From Bacteroidota bacterium (GTDB lineage: Bacteria > Bacteroidota > Bacteroidia > AKYH767-A > 2013-40CM-41-45), in contig JADJON010000001.1 in the NCBI GenBank assembly GCA_016713765.1, positions 1,426,001 to 1,490,000 on the forward strand: a stretch of 64,000 nucleotides of DNA, in the 5' to 3' direction. Position numbers and translations under genes: made by a program. The notes below the pieces were generated by a model. The model did no database searches. It worked only from the letters and a program-made list of their open reading frames with translations, and was not told where the DNA came from. Each line of letters begins with the position of its first letter. Within the stretch, counting starts at the first letter, position 1. Below are positions 1-9,421 of this stretch, piece by piece.

Positions 1-160
1 ACCTGCTCGCTTAAAATAAATAATTACGGATAAAGGGGGAATTCAGTCAGATTATCCATGAATGTAGCGTCTGGGGAAGCGCATCCCTTGCCCTCATTAG
101 GTTAGCCGGTTTATTATGACGACCTTGCGGCTAATCAATTCATAATTAAACAGTAGTACA

Positions 161-355
161 ATGGAAAAAGGTAAAGTAAAGTTTTACAACAGTGCCAAAG
201 GATTCGGTTTCATCTGTGACGAGAAGACGGGCGAAGACATCTTCGTTCACGCCACGGGATTACGGGCCGACATCTATGAAGGCGATGTTGTGACGTTTGA
301 ATTAACGCAAGGAAAAAAAGGTATGAACGCGATCGAAGTGCAGATCGCTCAGTAA
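161..355 (+). CDS. Cold-shock domain protein (CspA family)
   Basis: A 64-residue single cold-shock domain that should bind single-stranded RNA/DNA and act as an RNA chaperone in the cytoplasm. Both nucleic-acid-binding motifs are visible: RNP1 as KGFGFI (residues 14-19) and RNP2 as DIFVHA (26-31). Its length is normal for bacterial CspA proteins. The gene stands alone, with about 160 bp of AT-rich leader before it and a strong intrinsic terminator directly after it, so it is monocistronic. The downstream permease fragment is separated by that terminator. Family assignment is secure; which paralogue or inducing condition cannot be told from sequence. Confidence 0.95.
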   Translation: MEKGKVKFYNSAKGFGFICDEKTGEDIFVHATGLRADIYEGDVVTFELTQGKKGMNAIEVQIAQ

Positions 356-380
356 CATATTTCTCTTCTGTTAAACTAGT

Positions 381-409
381 CCGCCCCCAGACAGGGGCGG
401 ATTTTTTTT
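381..409 (+). terminator. Intrinsic terminator of the cold-shock gene
   Basis: A GC-rich hairpin with a CCGCCCC/GGGGCGG stem and a 6-nt loop is followed by a run of eight T. It lies about 25 bp after the cold-shock stop codon. Confidence 0.9.
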
Positions 410-475
410 ACCCCTGCCAGCGGATAAGCAAGGAAGGGTTCCGATGTTTTCTTGCCGATTCGCTAAATTCGTGAA

Positions 476-1006
476 ATGGAGTTGTGGGTCATTGCCTGCT
501 TTGGATTGATCGCCTGGATGAACGCGGCGGTGGGGCATGGCGGCGCCAGCGGGTATACGGCTTTGATGGTGCTCGCGGGCTTTGCGCAAGTTATCATCCG
601 GCCGGTCGCGTTGGAATTGAACCTGTTGGTGTCGGCACTTGCAACCTGGCATTTCTTTAGAGCGGGATATTTTCGAAAGCGCCTTTTTCTATCGCTCATC
701 CTCTTATCGGTTCCGATGGCTTATCTCGGTTCGCTGACCGTGTTACCCGATCGGATCTACAAAGTATTGCTGGGTTGCTGTCTGTTGATCTCGGTCGTCC
801 GGATCGCGATACCGATGGGGCATAGTGAGCACAACGCGACGCGTCTGTTACCAACCTGGCTTGCGTGCATCATCGGAGGGACCCTTCTAGCACCGATCAA
901 ATCCGGATTCCTGGACACTGCAAGAATTTTTTTTGCAAGACGAGTTGCCGTGGGTTGTTCGGCACAAACTACGGTTGCTGTCAAGTTTCACGGAATCTGG
1001 ATCTGA
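476..1006 (+). pseudogene. 3'-truncated TauE/SafE-type permease copy
   Basis: The first part (to about residue 134) is the N-terminal half of a TauE/SafE-family membrane permease, with the conserved WMNAAVGHGGASGY segment. From nucleotide 880 the sequence departs abruptly from the complete copy at 11367-12095. The remaining reading frame (from GTLLAPIKSG onward) has no membrane-protein character and is read into unrelated DNA. The complete relative has 242 residues, so the C-terminal half, including its GLVSGMVGIGGG motif, is missing. The first 11 codons also differ from the complete copy (MELWVIACFGL against MEFVLIIAFLV), so this is not a simple tandem duplication. Best read as a gene broken when the island entered. 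It may be expressed but is unlikely to make a working transporter. Confidence 0.85.
509..879 (+). repeat. Left 371-bp direct repeat (tauE segment)
   Basis: Reading both stretches by eye, 509-879 matches 11400-11770 with one difference seen (A at about 616 against G in the other copy). Similarity stops abruptly at both ends. The two copies are in the same orientation and bracket the lower-GC island. Confidence 0.93.
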
Positions 1007-1182
1007 GTTTGAGGTGATTTCATTGAGTAGAATATCAAAGTGAAGAAATGCAGGCTGGTGCCTTCTGACTAGCAGCCGGGGAACAGACAAGTCGTGTGGT
1101 GGTATAGAGAGAAGTGCCATTTGCATTCATGCAATTCGTAAATTCGTACTTTTATCGTGCCATCCAATTGGAGGTCTAGCCA

Positions 1183-1914
1183 ATGTATCGAAGAGTCAAA
1201 CGTGATTTGAAAATTGATTGTCAGCACTGTTGTGTTAGGAATGCTTCAGTTTTTTGCAATATGGGACCTTCGGAGTTGCAAATATTCAATGCAAACAAGG
1301 TGCTGTTATCTTACGGGCCAGGGGAGTTAATTTTCAAGGAAAATCTTGCGCCAACCGGATTGTTTGTGGTTTTTACCGGCAAGGTCAAGATATTCAAGTC
1401 AACACCTGATGGGAAGGAAAAAATTGTGCGCTTGGGCCAAGAGGGTGCATTGTTAGGATATCGGTCATTCTTATCGGAAGAACTGTATAGCGCTACGGCT
1501 ACTGCGATCGATGAAGTGGTTCTTTGCTATCTCCCCAAGCAAGCATTGATTTCACTAATTTCACATAACCCGGACATCGCATTTCGCCTGATGAAAGTAC
1601 TGGCGAAAGACCTAAGGGAGGCTGAACATTCGAATGCAAATGCTTTTCAGCGATCTGCCAGAGAAAGGTTAGCCGATGCGTTATTACGATTACAACAGAT
1701 TTTTGGTGTTGAAGCTCCGCAACAGAAGATTAAGGTGAGGCTCAGCCGTGAGGAGATAGCGAGTTTGGCGGGACTTTCCAGGGAGACAGCTACCCGTGTA
1801 TTGTCTGAATTTAATAAAGAAGGATTTGTTCGGATTTTCGGCAAGGAGATTGCCATTGTAGATTCTGCGAAATTACACCGGATTGCTCGATCGGAGTTCC
1901 CGCCTAATGTGTGA
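1183..1914 (+). CDS. Fnr-type transcriptional regulator with Fe-S cysteines
   Basis: A 243-residue Crp/Fnr-family regulator. An N-terminal cysteine patch (C13, C16, C17, C25) precedes the cyclic-nucleotide-like beta barrel (about 35-125), and a further cysteine, C115 in VVLCYLP, lies where E. coli FNR has its fourth ligand. A C-terminal winged helix-turn-helix (about 180-220) contains the recognition helix SRETATRVL. The cysteine arrangement predicts an oxygen-sensitive [4Fe-4S] cluster, though spacing before C25 is longer than in E. coli FNR. It is the first complete gene on the island and precedes the porin and molybdoenzyme genes, so it probably controls them. A perfect Crp-like palindrome overlaps its own stop codon. 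Family confident; the Fe-S sensor role is a strong inference. Confidence 0.9.
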   Translation: MYRRVKRDLKIDCQHCCVRNASVFCNMGPSELQIFNANKVLLSYGPGELIFKENLAPTGLFVVFTGKVKIFKSTPDGKEKIVRLGQEGALLGYRSFLSEELYSATATAIDEVVLCYLPKQALISLISHNPDIAFRLMKVLAKDLREAEHSNANAFQRSARERLADALLRLQQIFGVEAPQQKIKVRLSREEIASLAGLSRETATRVLSEFNKEGFVRIFGKEIAIVDSAKLHRIARSEFPPNV

Positions 1915-1925
1915 CCAGAATCACA
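1910..1925. promoter_or_regulatory. Crp/Fnr-type palindromic operator candidate
   Basis: TGTGACCAGAATCACA is a perfect inverted repeat (TGTGA-N6-TCACA), the classic half-site layout for Crp/Fnr-family regulators. It starts inside the last codons of the regulator gene and lies about 115 bp before the preferred porin start at 2039. It is a likely target for the regulator encoded immediately upstream. The core resembles Crp more than the FNR TTGAT half-site. Confidence 0.6.
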
Positions 1926-2038
1926 TTTTCTTGTGATGCCGGTGTTTTTTTAGTGAAAAGGCTGCCGTTACGTTTGTCGGCATGCTTGTGATTATTCAAA
2001 GAAAGTACTTTGGGTATTGCCGAAGGGAGCTCCTGGCA

Positions 2039-3391
2039 ATGTACTTCAGAAAACTTTCCTCATTCATTATAGTAGTAATAAATTTAATCACGCATGATGT
2101 CGCGTTGGCGGAGGGCGGCATCGGGGTTCAAGCAGAGTTTATTCAGCGTGGGGAGTTTCTAAACGGTTATGGTAAACCAGCCGGTAGTAATGCGGAGTAT
2201 GCAGCATTTATAGGACAGCGAGCCCGATTGAAATTCAATTACCAATCGGAACGTTTGAGGTTTTATGTTGCGCTTCAGGACATTCGAACTTGGGGAAGTT
2301 CGACGCCAAATAAATTATCGGACGGTTTCTTGTCTGTTCATGAGGCGTGGACTGAGTTAAGCATTGGAGATCGATTAAAATTGAAATTTGGCAGACAGGA
2401 ACTTAACTATGATGATGGGCGATTTCTTGGCAATGCTGATTGGGCATTACAGGCAAGGGCACACGATCTTGCGGCCTTTCAGTATTCGAAAGAAGGATTT
2501 GCACTTCATGGTGGCTTTGCATTCAATCAGGAGAAGCAGAATCAATTGCAAGGTAATTTCTATAGTATTACTGGGCAGTACAAAATCGCTCAGTACTTAT
2601 GGTTGAATCGTTCAGTCAATCGATTAAAATTCGGATTTCTGTTTTGGAATGATGGCGAGCAATTCCTGAGCATTGACAATGACAGTACACGACATGAAAA
2701 GGTGCTGTATTCACAAACGTTGGGATTGCCGATATTAGGCTACAGTGTTGGTGCTTGGAATGTTTCAGGTTTTGCTTATTGGCAAACAGGAAAGACAGCA
2801 AATGACAAGGCTCTGGAAGCATTTGACCTGGGAGGTGAGATTGTATATCAATTGAAGCAGGAGCGGATCGGCAAGGAGCCACGTAAGTTTAGATTCATTT
2901 TGGGTTCGGAGATTCTATCGGGCAATAGTCAATTCAGCACAAAGCAGCACCGATCCAATGCCTACAATCCACTGTTCGGGACCAATCACAAGTTCAATGG
3001 ATATATGGATTACTTCTATGTGGGTGGAAGGCATGTGAACTCTGTCGGACTGTGGGATTCCTACTTGAAGGGGGTTTTTGAATACAGCCCATCGGGATTT
3101 GTCGGGCTATCCGTACATCGATTTTTAGCTGCGGAAGATGTGCGAAATCCGCAGGCAGGTCATATGGATGAAAAAATGGATCGCTACCTGGGAATGGAGA
3201 GCGACTTAACTCTCGGTTTTATTATTAACGACCAATTTTCTCTTCAAGGGGGATGTTCAATTTTCCTTGCTGAGGAAACAATGAAGGCCCTGACTGGTGA
3301 TATAAAGGCTTCGACTTCAAATTACTGGGCTTATATCATGATGCTGATACGGCCGGGTAATAAAGTTAAGTTCACCGGATTGAGAATGTAA
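2039..3391 (+). CDS. Alginate_exp-type outer-membrane porin
   Basis: Predicted 450-residue outer-membrane beta-barrel of the alginate export/porin superfamily. It starts with a signal peptide (hydrophobic FIIVVINLI stretch, cleavage probably after DVALA) followed by alternating amphipathic strands. The GRQELNYDDGRFLGNADWA region is typical of this family. An in-frame ATG 57 nt upstream (1982) exists, but 2039 is preferred because it puts the signal peptide at the N terminus and has GGGAG about 10 nt before it. It lies between the Fnr-type regulator and the molybdoenzyme alpha gene, 22 bp before the latter, so it may let the enzyme's substrate or product cross the outer membrane. Substrate is unknown. 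Confidence 0.8.
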   Translation: MYFRKLSSFIIVVINLITHDVALAEGGIGVQAEFIQRGEFLNGYGKPAGSNAEYAAFIGQRARLKFNYQSERLRFYVALQDIRTWGSSTPNKLSDGFLSVHEAWTELSIGDRLKLKFGRQELNYDDGRFLGNADWALQARAHDLAAFQYSKEGFALHGGFAFNQEKQNQLQGNFYSITGQYKIAQYLWLNRSVNRLKFGFLFWNDGEQFLSIDNDSTRHEKVLYSQTLGLPILGYSVGAWNVSGFAYWQTGKTANDKALEAFDLGGEIVYQLKQERIGKEPRKFRFILGSEILSGNSQFSTKQHRSNAYNPLFGTNHKFNGYMDYFYVGGRHVNSVGLWDSYLKGVFEYSPSGFVGLSVHRFLAAEDVRNPQAGHMDEKMDRYLGMESDLTLGFIINDQFSLQGGCSIFLAEETMKALTGDIKASTSNYWAYIMMLIRPGNKVKFTGLRM

Positions 3392-3413
3392 TATCGAAAA
3401 CGGCACATACATT

Positions 3414-6400
3414 ATGGACACTAACAGGAGAAAATTTCTAAAAAAATCCCTGCTTTCAGGGCTGGGCACGGTGATGTTGTCCCAAATGCCTTTCAGCGGC
3501 TTTTCGGAGGCATTTACTTTTTTCGATCCACTTGACATTGATAATCCGCTTGCACGATATCCCTCACGCGACTGGGAGAAAACCTATCGTGATCTGTGGA
3601 ATTATGATGATGAGTTTACCTTTTTGTGTGCACCGAATGATACACATAATTGTCTTTTAAAAGCGCATGTAAAAAACGGTTCACTTATCAGAATCGCTCC
3701 AAGTTACGGTTTTTCAGAGGCGAAGGATTTGCAAGGCAATCAGGCTTCGGCACGGTGGGAGCCGCGTTGTTGCCAAAAGGGCTTGGCTCTTGCCAGAAGA
3801 TTCTATGGTGACCGGCGTGCAAAGTATCCGCTTATCCGAGAGGGGTATCTGAAGTGGATTACCAGAGGGATGCCGCGCGGGAAAGATGGGACTATCCCTC
3901 CGGAGTACTTAATCAACCGGGGTAAAGAGGCGTTTGTCAGGATTAGTTGGGATGACGCATTTAAATATGCTGCAATGGCGCTTGCCAATATCGCAGAGAC
4001 ATACAATGGAAAGTCGGGTCAGAAGAAGTTGCAGATGCAGGGTTATGATCCATTGATGGTAGAAGCCACCGAAGGGCACGGCGTGGAAGTGTTGAAATTC
4101 AGGGGTGGGATGGCTCCGTTGGGAGTGACCAGGATATTCGGCATGAACCGGCTTGCGAATTCGTTTGCCTTGCTCGATGATTATTTCAACAAGAAAGGTG
4201 CGGAAGGTTCGCATGCAGCCCGCACATGGGATAGCTATGCCTGGCATACAGATTTGCCTCCTGGGCATCCGATGGTCACCGGCGCGCAAACAGTCGATTT
4301 CGACCTGGCATGTACAGAATATGCCAAGCATATTGTGGTATGGGGAATGAATTGGATTACCACCAAAATGCCTGATGCGCATTGGTTGACAGAGGCCCGC
4401 TTAAAGGGAGCCAAGGTGACGGTGATTGCTTGTGAGTACAGTGCAACTGCTAATAAAGCGGATTATTTACTGGTGGTACGACCTGGCGTAACGCCAGCAT
4501 TAGCTTTGGGCTTTGCACATGTGATCATTAACGAGAAATTATACGACAAGGACTTCATAACCCGGTTTACCGATCTTCCATTTCTGATACGGCAGGACAA
4601 TCAGAAGATACTAAAGCCTGGAGATTTTCTCGCCAACTACGAGAGTGTCAACGCCTCCCGTTATATGGAAGTACTCAAGTCTGGCGAAAAGCCAAAGCAT
4701 ACCTTGAAACAGGGAGTTCCATTTGTGAGCGAGGAGCTTGCAAGAGAGTGGGGTGATTTTGTCATTTGGGATGAGGAGAAACAAAAGACTGCAGTAGTTA
4801 CCCGCGATGATTACGGGAAATTTATGCTGGAAAAGGGCTTACGGCCTGCCCTGGAAGGCCGATACAAGGTGAAGCTCCTGGATGGGGATGAGATAGAAGT
4901 TCGCCCCGTGTTTGACCTGATGAAGGAATATGTGTTGGAGAATTTTGACCCCGTAACGGTTGAGGAGCTTACCTGGGCGCCTCAGGAAGGTATACGAACC
5001 ATTGCGCGTGAAATTGCCCGGAACAACGGGACAACACTGATTGCAAATGGTATGGGGCCGAACCAGTTTTTCAATAATGACCTGAAGGATCGAGCGATAT
5101 TTTTCCTGGCATCTCTCACCGGAAATATCGGTAAGCCGGGGGGGAACGTAGGTTCGTTTGCCGGTAATTACCGGGGTGCATACTTTACCGGATTGCCATA
5201 TTACATAGCGGAAGACCCCTTCAATATCCAGTTGGATCCTATGAAGCCATCCAAGGTGAAAAAGTATTTTCATTATGAATCGGCGCACTTTTTCAACAAT
5301 GGGGACCGCATACTCCGTATGGGGAAGAAGAATATGACCGGCAAGACTCATATGCCGGTTCCGACGAAATCAATCATGGTCTCGAATGGTAACTCGCTGC
5401 TCGCGAATGCTAAGGGTCATTATGAGAATGTCGTAAATACCTATCCGAAGATCGAGTTCATCAGTGTGTTGGAGTGGTGGTGGACGGGTTCATGTGAATA
5501 TTCGGATATCGTTTTCCCAGTGGACAGTTGGGCAGAGTTCAAGTACCCGGATATTACCATGTCCGTTACGAACCCCTTTTTATATGTGTTTCCTCGAACT
5601 CCATTCAAGAGGATATTTGATACTAAGGGAGACATTGAAGTGTTGGCGGGCGTTGCGAAAGCGATGGGGGATCTGACGGGTGATGGCCGCTTCGCCGATT
5701 ATTTCCGCTTCGTTCATGAGAATAAGCCAGAGGTGTATCTGCAACGAATACTGGATAACAGTCAGGGCACGAAAGGTTACCGATTTGAGGAGTTGGAACA
5801 GCAGGCCATGAAGGGGATTCCGGCCCTCCTGATGACACGGACCTATCCAAAGTATGTTGGGATGGAGCAGTCTCAGGAAGAGAAGCAATGGTACACCAAA
5901 TCCGGCCGATTGGAATTTTATCGAGATGAACCAGAATTTATCGAAGCCGGCGAGAACATGGTGGTATTCCGCGAACCAATTGATTCGACTTTCTTTGAGC
6001 CTAATGTGATTTTAGGAAAGGAACATCCTTGCATTATGCCAGACGAACCCCAGAAATATGGAGTTGATCCAAAGGATATTTCAACTGATACGAGGCAAGC
6101 GAGGAATATCAGGAAGCCCTGGAGCGAGTTAAAGTTGACGCATCACCCTTTGCAGACGGTAGATAAAGATTTTCGATTTGTCTTCCATACTCCGAAGTTC
6201 AGGCACGGAGCGCATACTACCCCGGTTGATACCGATATCATTGCAGTCTGGTTCGGGCCATTTGGTGATATGCATCGAAGGGACAAACGGAAGCCGTTTG
6301 TTACCGAGTTGTATATTGATATCAATCCGGCCGATGCTCAATCTCTTGGCGTCGAAGATGGCGATTATGTTTGGATTGACGCGGATCCGAGTGATCGGCC

Positions 6401-6893
6401 ATTCAGGGGGTGGCAATTGCAGAAAAATGGAGAGGCATATGAGTTAGCGCGATTAATGGCGCGTGCACGATATTATCCAGGTACTCCCAGAGGTGTAACA
6501 CGAATGTGGCACAACGCATACGGTGCGACGTACGGTTCTGTGAAGGGAAATAAGGACAATCCGACAGGATTGGCAAAAAATGAAACAACTGGGTATCAAG
6601 CCCTTTTCCGCCGAGGCTCCCATCAGAGTTGTACGCGAGCCTGGCTGAAGCCTACTCTACTGACCGATTCACTTGTAAGAAAAAATAATCTTGGACAGGG
6701 GATTGGGAAGGGATTCGAAATTGATGTACACGGGGCTACCGGTAACCCGCGGGAGTCGTTTGTCAGAATATCGCTCGCCGAGCGTGGAGGTTTAGGTGGT
6801 CAGGGGCTTTGGGAAGGGGCAGAGAAAGGAATGCGGCCTAGCTATGAGGATTCCGACTTCCTGACTTTCCTGAAAGGGGATTTTATTAAGTAA
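3414..6893 (+). CDS. Type II DMSO-reductase-family molybdoenzyme, catalytic alpha subunit
   Basis: A 1159-residue periplasmic molybdopterin oxidoreductase of the NarG/NxrA/PcrA/SerA/EbdA branch. It begins with a twin-arginine signal (TNRRKFLKK, residues 3-11). The N-terminal FS0 site is C72-x3-D76-x3-C80 with C120 in PRCCQKG, so an aspartate occupies a position that is Cys in NarG. Asp280 in [10 protein letters not shown] aligns with the aspartate that ligates Mo in this branch. Length and several segments (SPNDTH-like start, [14 protein letters not shown]) resemble nitrite oxidoreductase and related periplasmic enzymes more than cytoplasmic NarG, judged from memory of those families. The beta subunit, gamma subunit and chaperone follow in order. 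Substrate cannot be fixed: nitrate/nitrite, chlorate or perchlorate, selenate or a hydrocarbon are all possible. Confidence 0.88.
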   Translation: MDTNRRKFLKKSLLSGLGTVMLSQMPFSGFSEAFTFFDPLDIDNPLARYPSRDWEKTYRDLWNYDDEFTFLCAPNDTHNCLLKAHVKNGSLIRIAPSYGFSEAKDLQGNQASARWEPRCCQKGLALARRFYGDRRAKYPLIREGYLKWITRGMPRGKDGTIPPEYLINRGKEAFVRISWDDAFKYAAMALANIAETYNGKSGQKKLQMQGYDPLMVEATEGHGVEVLKFRGGMAPLGVTRIFGMNRLANSFALLDDYFNKKGAEGSHAARTWDSYAWHTDLPPGHPMVTGAQTVDFDLACTEYAKHIVVWGMNWITTKMPDAHWLTEARLKGAKVTVIACEYSATANKADYLLVVRPGVTPALALGFAHVIINEKLYDKDFITRFTDLPFLIRQDNQKILKPGDFLANYESVNASRYMEVLKSGEKPKHTLKQGVPFVSEELAREWGDFVIWDEEKQKTAVVTRDDYGKFMLEKGLRPALEGRYKVKLLDGDEIEVRPVFDLMKEYVLENFDPVTVEELTWAPQEGIRTIAREIARNNGTTLIANGMGPNQFFNNDLKDRAIFFLASLTGNIGKPGGNVGSFAGNYRGAYFTGLPYYIAEDPFNIQLDPMKPSKVKKYFHYESAHFFNNGDRILRMGKKNMTGKTHMPVPTKSIMVSNGNSLLANAKGHYENVVNTYPKIEFISVLEWWWTGSCEYSDIVFPVDSWAEFKYPDITMSVTNPFLYVFPRTPFKRIFDTKGDIEVLAGVAKAMGDLTGDGRFADYFRFVHENKPEVYLQRILDNSQGTKGYRFEELEQQAMKGIPALLMTRTYPKYVGMEQSQEEKQWYTKSGRLEFYRDEPEFIEAGENMVVFREPIDSTFFEPNVILGKEHPCIMPDEPQKYGVDPKDISTDTRQARNIRKPWSELKLTHHPLQTVDKDFRFVFHTPKFRHGAHTTPVDTDIIAVWFGPFGDMHRRDKRKPFVTELYIDINPADAQSLGVEDGDYVWIDADPSDRPFRGWQLQKNGEAYELARLMARARYYPGTPRGVTRMWHNAYGATYGSVKGNKDNPTGLAKNETTGYQALFRRGSHQSCTRAWLKPTLLTDSLVRKNNLGQGIGKGFEIDVHGATGNPRESFVRISLAERGGLGGQGLWEGAEKGMRPSYEDSDFLTFLKGDFIK

Positions 6894-6923
6894 GCATGAT
6901 CATTCATATATAAAACATGAGTT

Positions 6924-8054
6924 ATGGCGCAAGTGAACAATTCGCAGTTAAAGCGAAAAATGGAATATCCATACGAGGAGGCCAAACCGAGGAGGCAAAT
7001 TGCTTATGTGTTCGATACCAATAAGTGTATCGCCTGTCAGACGTGTACAGTAGCGTGTAAAACCACTTGGACGGCTGGCAGAGGGGAGGAGACGATTTTT
7101 TTCAATAATGTGGAGACTAAGCCATATGGCGGATACCCTTTGCGTTGGGATGTGAATCTGCTGCGAGAGCTTAAAAATCAGCGGTGGTCGGCAGACGGAT
7201 CGTACGAAGGTTCTACAATATTTGAGCAGACGGCTCCCGGAGAACGCGTACGGGGATGGCGACCAGCCGAGCGGGATTATGCTTACCCCAATATCGGGGA
7301 GGATGAGGTTGTTGGAATGCTTGAAAAAGGAGCTTTCTTCAACGGAATGCATGGATCATGGATGTTTTATCTGGCCAGAATCTGTAATCATTGTTCATAT
7401 CCAGCCTGTCTTGCTGCTTGCCCGAGAAAAGCGATCTACAAACGGGAGGAGGACGGCATCGTATTGATTGACCAATCACGATGCAGAGGATATAAGGAAT
7501 GCGTGAAAGCGTGCCCATACAAAAAGACTTTTTATAATATGGTAACACGTGTTTCTGAGAAGTGCATTGGTTGTTATCCTCTGATTGAAAAGGGCGAACA
7601 GCCAAGATGTGTAACCACCTGTATCGGAAAGATCAGAATGCAAGGCTTCATGGAGGCTGCAAAGGAGCCCAGAAAAGATAACCCGATCGACATGATTGTA
7701 AATATCCGGAAGGTCGCTTTGCCGCTCTATCCCCAATATGGTACGCAGCCGAATGTTTATTACGTGCCGCCGATTCATGTTCCAGGAGATTTTCTACTTC
7801 AGATGTTCGGCCCATCAGTAAAACAAGCAGTGGAGACTTATCGAAATATACATGATGACCGGGAGTTATTGGCGGCATTTCTGCTATTTGGAAATACCAC
7901 GAAGATTATTCACAGCTATAGGGCCGAGGAACATTTTGCCGTTGGTTACAATGAACTCGGTGATGAGGTTGTTCGTGTCCCGTACACTGAACCAGTACAT
8001 GTAAGAGCTTATTATGACGAAAAAATAGGGACTTACCGGCACAATACGCCCTGA
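6924..8054 (+). CDS. Iron-sulfur beta subunit of the island molybdoenzyme
   Basis: A 376-residue NarH/NxrB/PcrB-type electron-transfer subunit with four Fe-S binding sites. Cysteines are at C35/C38/C41/C45, C154/C157/C162/C166, C187/C193/C197 and C214/C217/C229/C233. In the third group the usual second position is Tyr190 (CRGYKEC), which predicts a [3Fe-4S] cluster as in NarH, where it is Trp. The NNVETKPYGGYP segment is characteristic of the periplasmic Nxr/Pcr-type beta subunits. It has no signal peptide, so it should be exported together with the Tat-bearing alpha subunit. The gene starts 30 nt after alpha. It carries electrons between the Mo centre and the heme gamma subunit. Confidence 0.92.
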   Translation: MAQVNNSQLKRKMEYPYEEAKPRRQIAYVFDTNKCIACQTCTVACKTTWTAGRGEETIFFNNVETKPYGGYPLRWDVNLLRELKNQRWSADGSYEGSTIFEQTAPGERVRGWRPAERDYAYPNIGEDEVVGMLEKGAFFNGMHGSWMFYLARICNHCSYPACLAACPRKAIYKREEDGIVLIDQSRCRGYKECVKACPYKKTFYNMVTRVSEKCIGCYPLIEKGEQPRCVTTCIGKIRMQGFMEAAKEPRKDNPIDMIVNIRKVALPLYPQYGTQPNVYYVPPIHVPGDFLLQMFGPSVKQAVETYRNIHDDRELLAAFLLFGNTTKIIHSYRAEEHFAVGYNELGDEVVRVPYTEPVHVRAYYDEKIGTYRHNTP

Positions 8055-8124
8055 TGCGGCAGATAGGATTCGAATCGCCTGCCCGGTGCTTCATGTTTCT
8101 ATTTACCTGAAAAGATAATTAATA

Positions 8125-9414
8125 ATGCTTATGAAAAACAGAGTCTTTCACTTACTTATCCTGCTCCTCCTCCAAGCATTAGCTAGTACCGCTCAAAAAA
8201 GTGGAGAGCAAATATTCACAACTACCTGTGTTGCGTGCCATTCGATAGGCAAAGGAAAGGTGGTAGGGCCGGACCTCGTGAATGTTGGCGAACGACGTAG
8301 TCAATCATGGCTGATCAGATTCATCCGCTCTTCACAAGCGATGGTTAAAAATGGTGACGCGGTCGCTGTAAAGCTCTTCAATGAGTTCAATAAAATCCCG
8401 ATGCCTGATCAAGCCCTTTCGGATATTGAGATTAAATCAGTGTTGACATATATTAAGTCAAAGTCTAAACCCGCCACTAGTTCCGGAACTTCCAAGATTG
8501 CCGGGAAGACGGTGAATCCGGTGACGGTCAATAAGCCAAAATCTACCGGAGTAAAGCAAGATGCTGTCAAACGGGTTACGGCATGGGATACTTCTTCGAT
8601 CGTCATCCACTCAAAGAAGATGGATGGCCCCATTCAGGCGAAGGATATCAGCGCTGTTTCATGGGAACAAGCCGAAGCAGTAGTTGTGCCGGTTTCACCA
8701 CAGCAAATTACCTATCCTAATCTACCGGTTGCGTCAATAAGTGACTTGAAGGTTAAAAGCTTGTACTTTGGTAATTGGGTGGCGTTCCTGATAACGTGGG
8801 CGGATTCTACCCGAGATGTATTTGTAGATGCTGATCTTTTCTGTGATCAGTTGGCGGTTCAGCTGCCTGTAGATGGGAGTAGCATTCCAAGCTACATGAT
8901 GGGAAATTCCGGGGGCAAGGTGCATATCATTCACTGGAAGGGTATCTGGCAGGAGGATTGTGAACGAGGTTTTCGGGACGTGTTAGATGCTCATCCGAAT
9001 TTGTGGGTGGATGTTTATCCATTTCAGGAGGGCGAATTAGACAGAAGCAAGAGGATTTATGCAAAGGATATCACTGCCGAGCATATTGTAGAAAGTCAAA
9101 GTTTTAATAATCTCCCAGGAACATACTCGAAAAATCCAGTATCGTCGATCATGCGAAAAGAACCGGTAGAAGAAGCAAATGCGACTGGTTTCGGTACTTT
9201 AGCAACGCAAGAGACTCAGCAGGCAAAAGGTTGGGGTAAATGGGAAAATAACCAATGGACAGTTTGTTTGGTGATTCCTGTAAATACCGGAAATATCAAT
9301 AAGGCCAAATTTACTGAAATTACTAAAGTGTCCTTTGCTGTATGGAACGGCTCGAAGCAAAATATTGGCGGTCGTAAACATTACAGTTCTTGGGTGGACC
9401 TCACTCTTAAGTAA
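8125..9414 (+). CDS. Gamma subunit: cytochrome c fused to EbdC-type heme b domain
   Basis: A 429-residue secreted protein with two parts. After a signal peptide (to about residue 23) comes a mono-heme cytochrome c domain with CVACH (C35, C38, H39) and a likely distal Met93 in IPMPDQ. A lysine/threonine-rich linker (about 112-150) leads to a C-terminal EbdC/SerC/DdhC-type heme b domain. Met258 or Met259 in SYMMGNSGG and Lys418 in GGRK are candidate axial ligands, by analogy with EbdC. The start may be the second ATG (8131), which begins the signal peptide more cleanly. It should relay electrons between the alpha-beta dimer and periplasmic redox carriers. The fusion removes the need for a separate cytochrome partner and is unusual among the well-known reductases. 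Confidence 0.85.
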   Translation: MLMKNRVFHLLILLLLQALASTAQKSGEQIFTTTCVACHSIGKGKVVGPDLVNVGERRSQSWLIRFIRSSQAMVKNGDAVAVKLFNEFNKIPMPDQALSDIEIKSVLTYIKSKSKPATSSGTSKIAGKTVNPVTVNKPKSTGVKQDAVKRVTAWDTSSIVIHSKKMDGPIQAKDISAVSWEQAEAVVVPVSPQQITYPNLPVASISDLKVKSLYFGNWVAFLITWADSTRDVFVDADLFCDQLAVQLPVDGSSIPSYMMGNSGGKVHIIHWKGIWQEDCERGFRDVLDAHPNLWVDVYPFQEGELDRSKRIYAKDITAEHIVESQSFNNLPGTYSKNPVSSIMRKEPVEEANATGFGTLATQETQQAKGWGKWENNQWTVCLVIPVNTGNINKAKFTEITKVSFAVWNGSKQNIGGRKHYSSWVDLTLK

Positions 9415-9421
9415 TCTAGAT

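Noticed and set aside
880..1182. A gene continuing from the truncated tauE
   Set aside because: The frame after 880 gives an Arg/Phe-rich tail without membrane segments or known family, consistent with readthrough into foreign DNA.
4839..5351. Minus-strand open frame of 170 codons inside the molybdoenzyme alpha gene
   Set aside because: Shadow of a well-supported coding sequence, without recognisable features.
8058..8085. A GGATTCGAATC segment resembling a tRNA T-arm
   Set aside because: The flanking bases do not form the T-stem or acceptor stem on either strand, and no anticodon or D-arm is present.
3414..9414. Perchlorate reductase operon
   Set aside because: Subunits are compatible, but no chlorite dismutase or perchlorate-type cytochrome lies in the island, so substrate cannot be assigned.
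3414..9414. Cytoplasmic nitrate reductase NarGHI
   Set aside because: Alpha has a Tat signal, and the gamma partner is a soluble cytochrome c/heme b protein, not the NarI membrane cytochrome.
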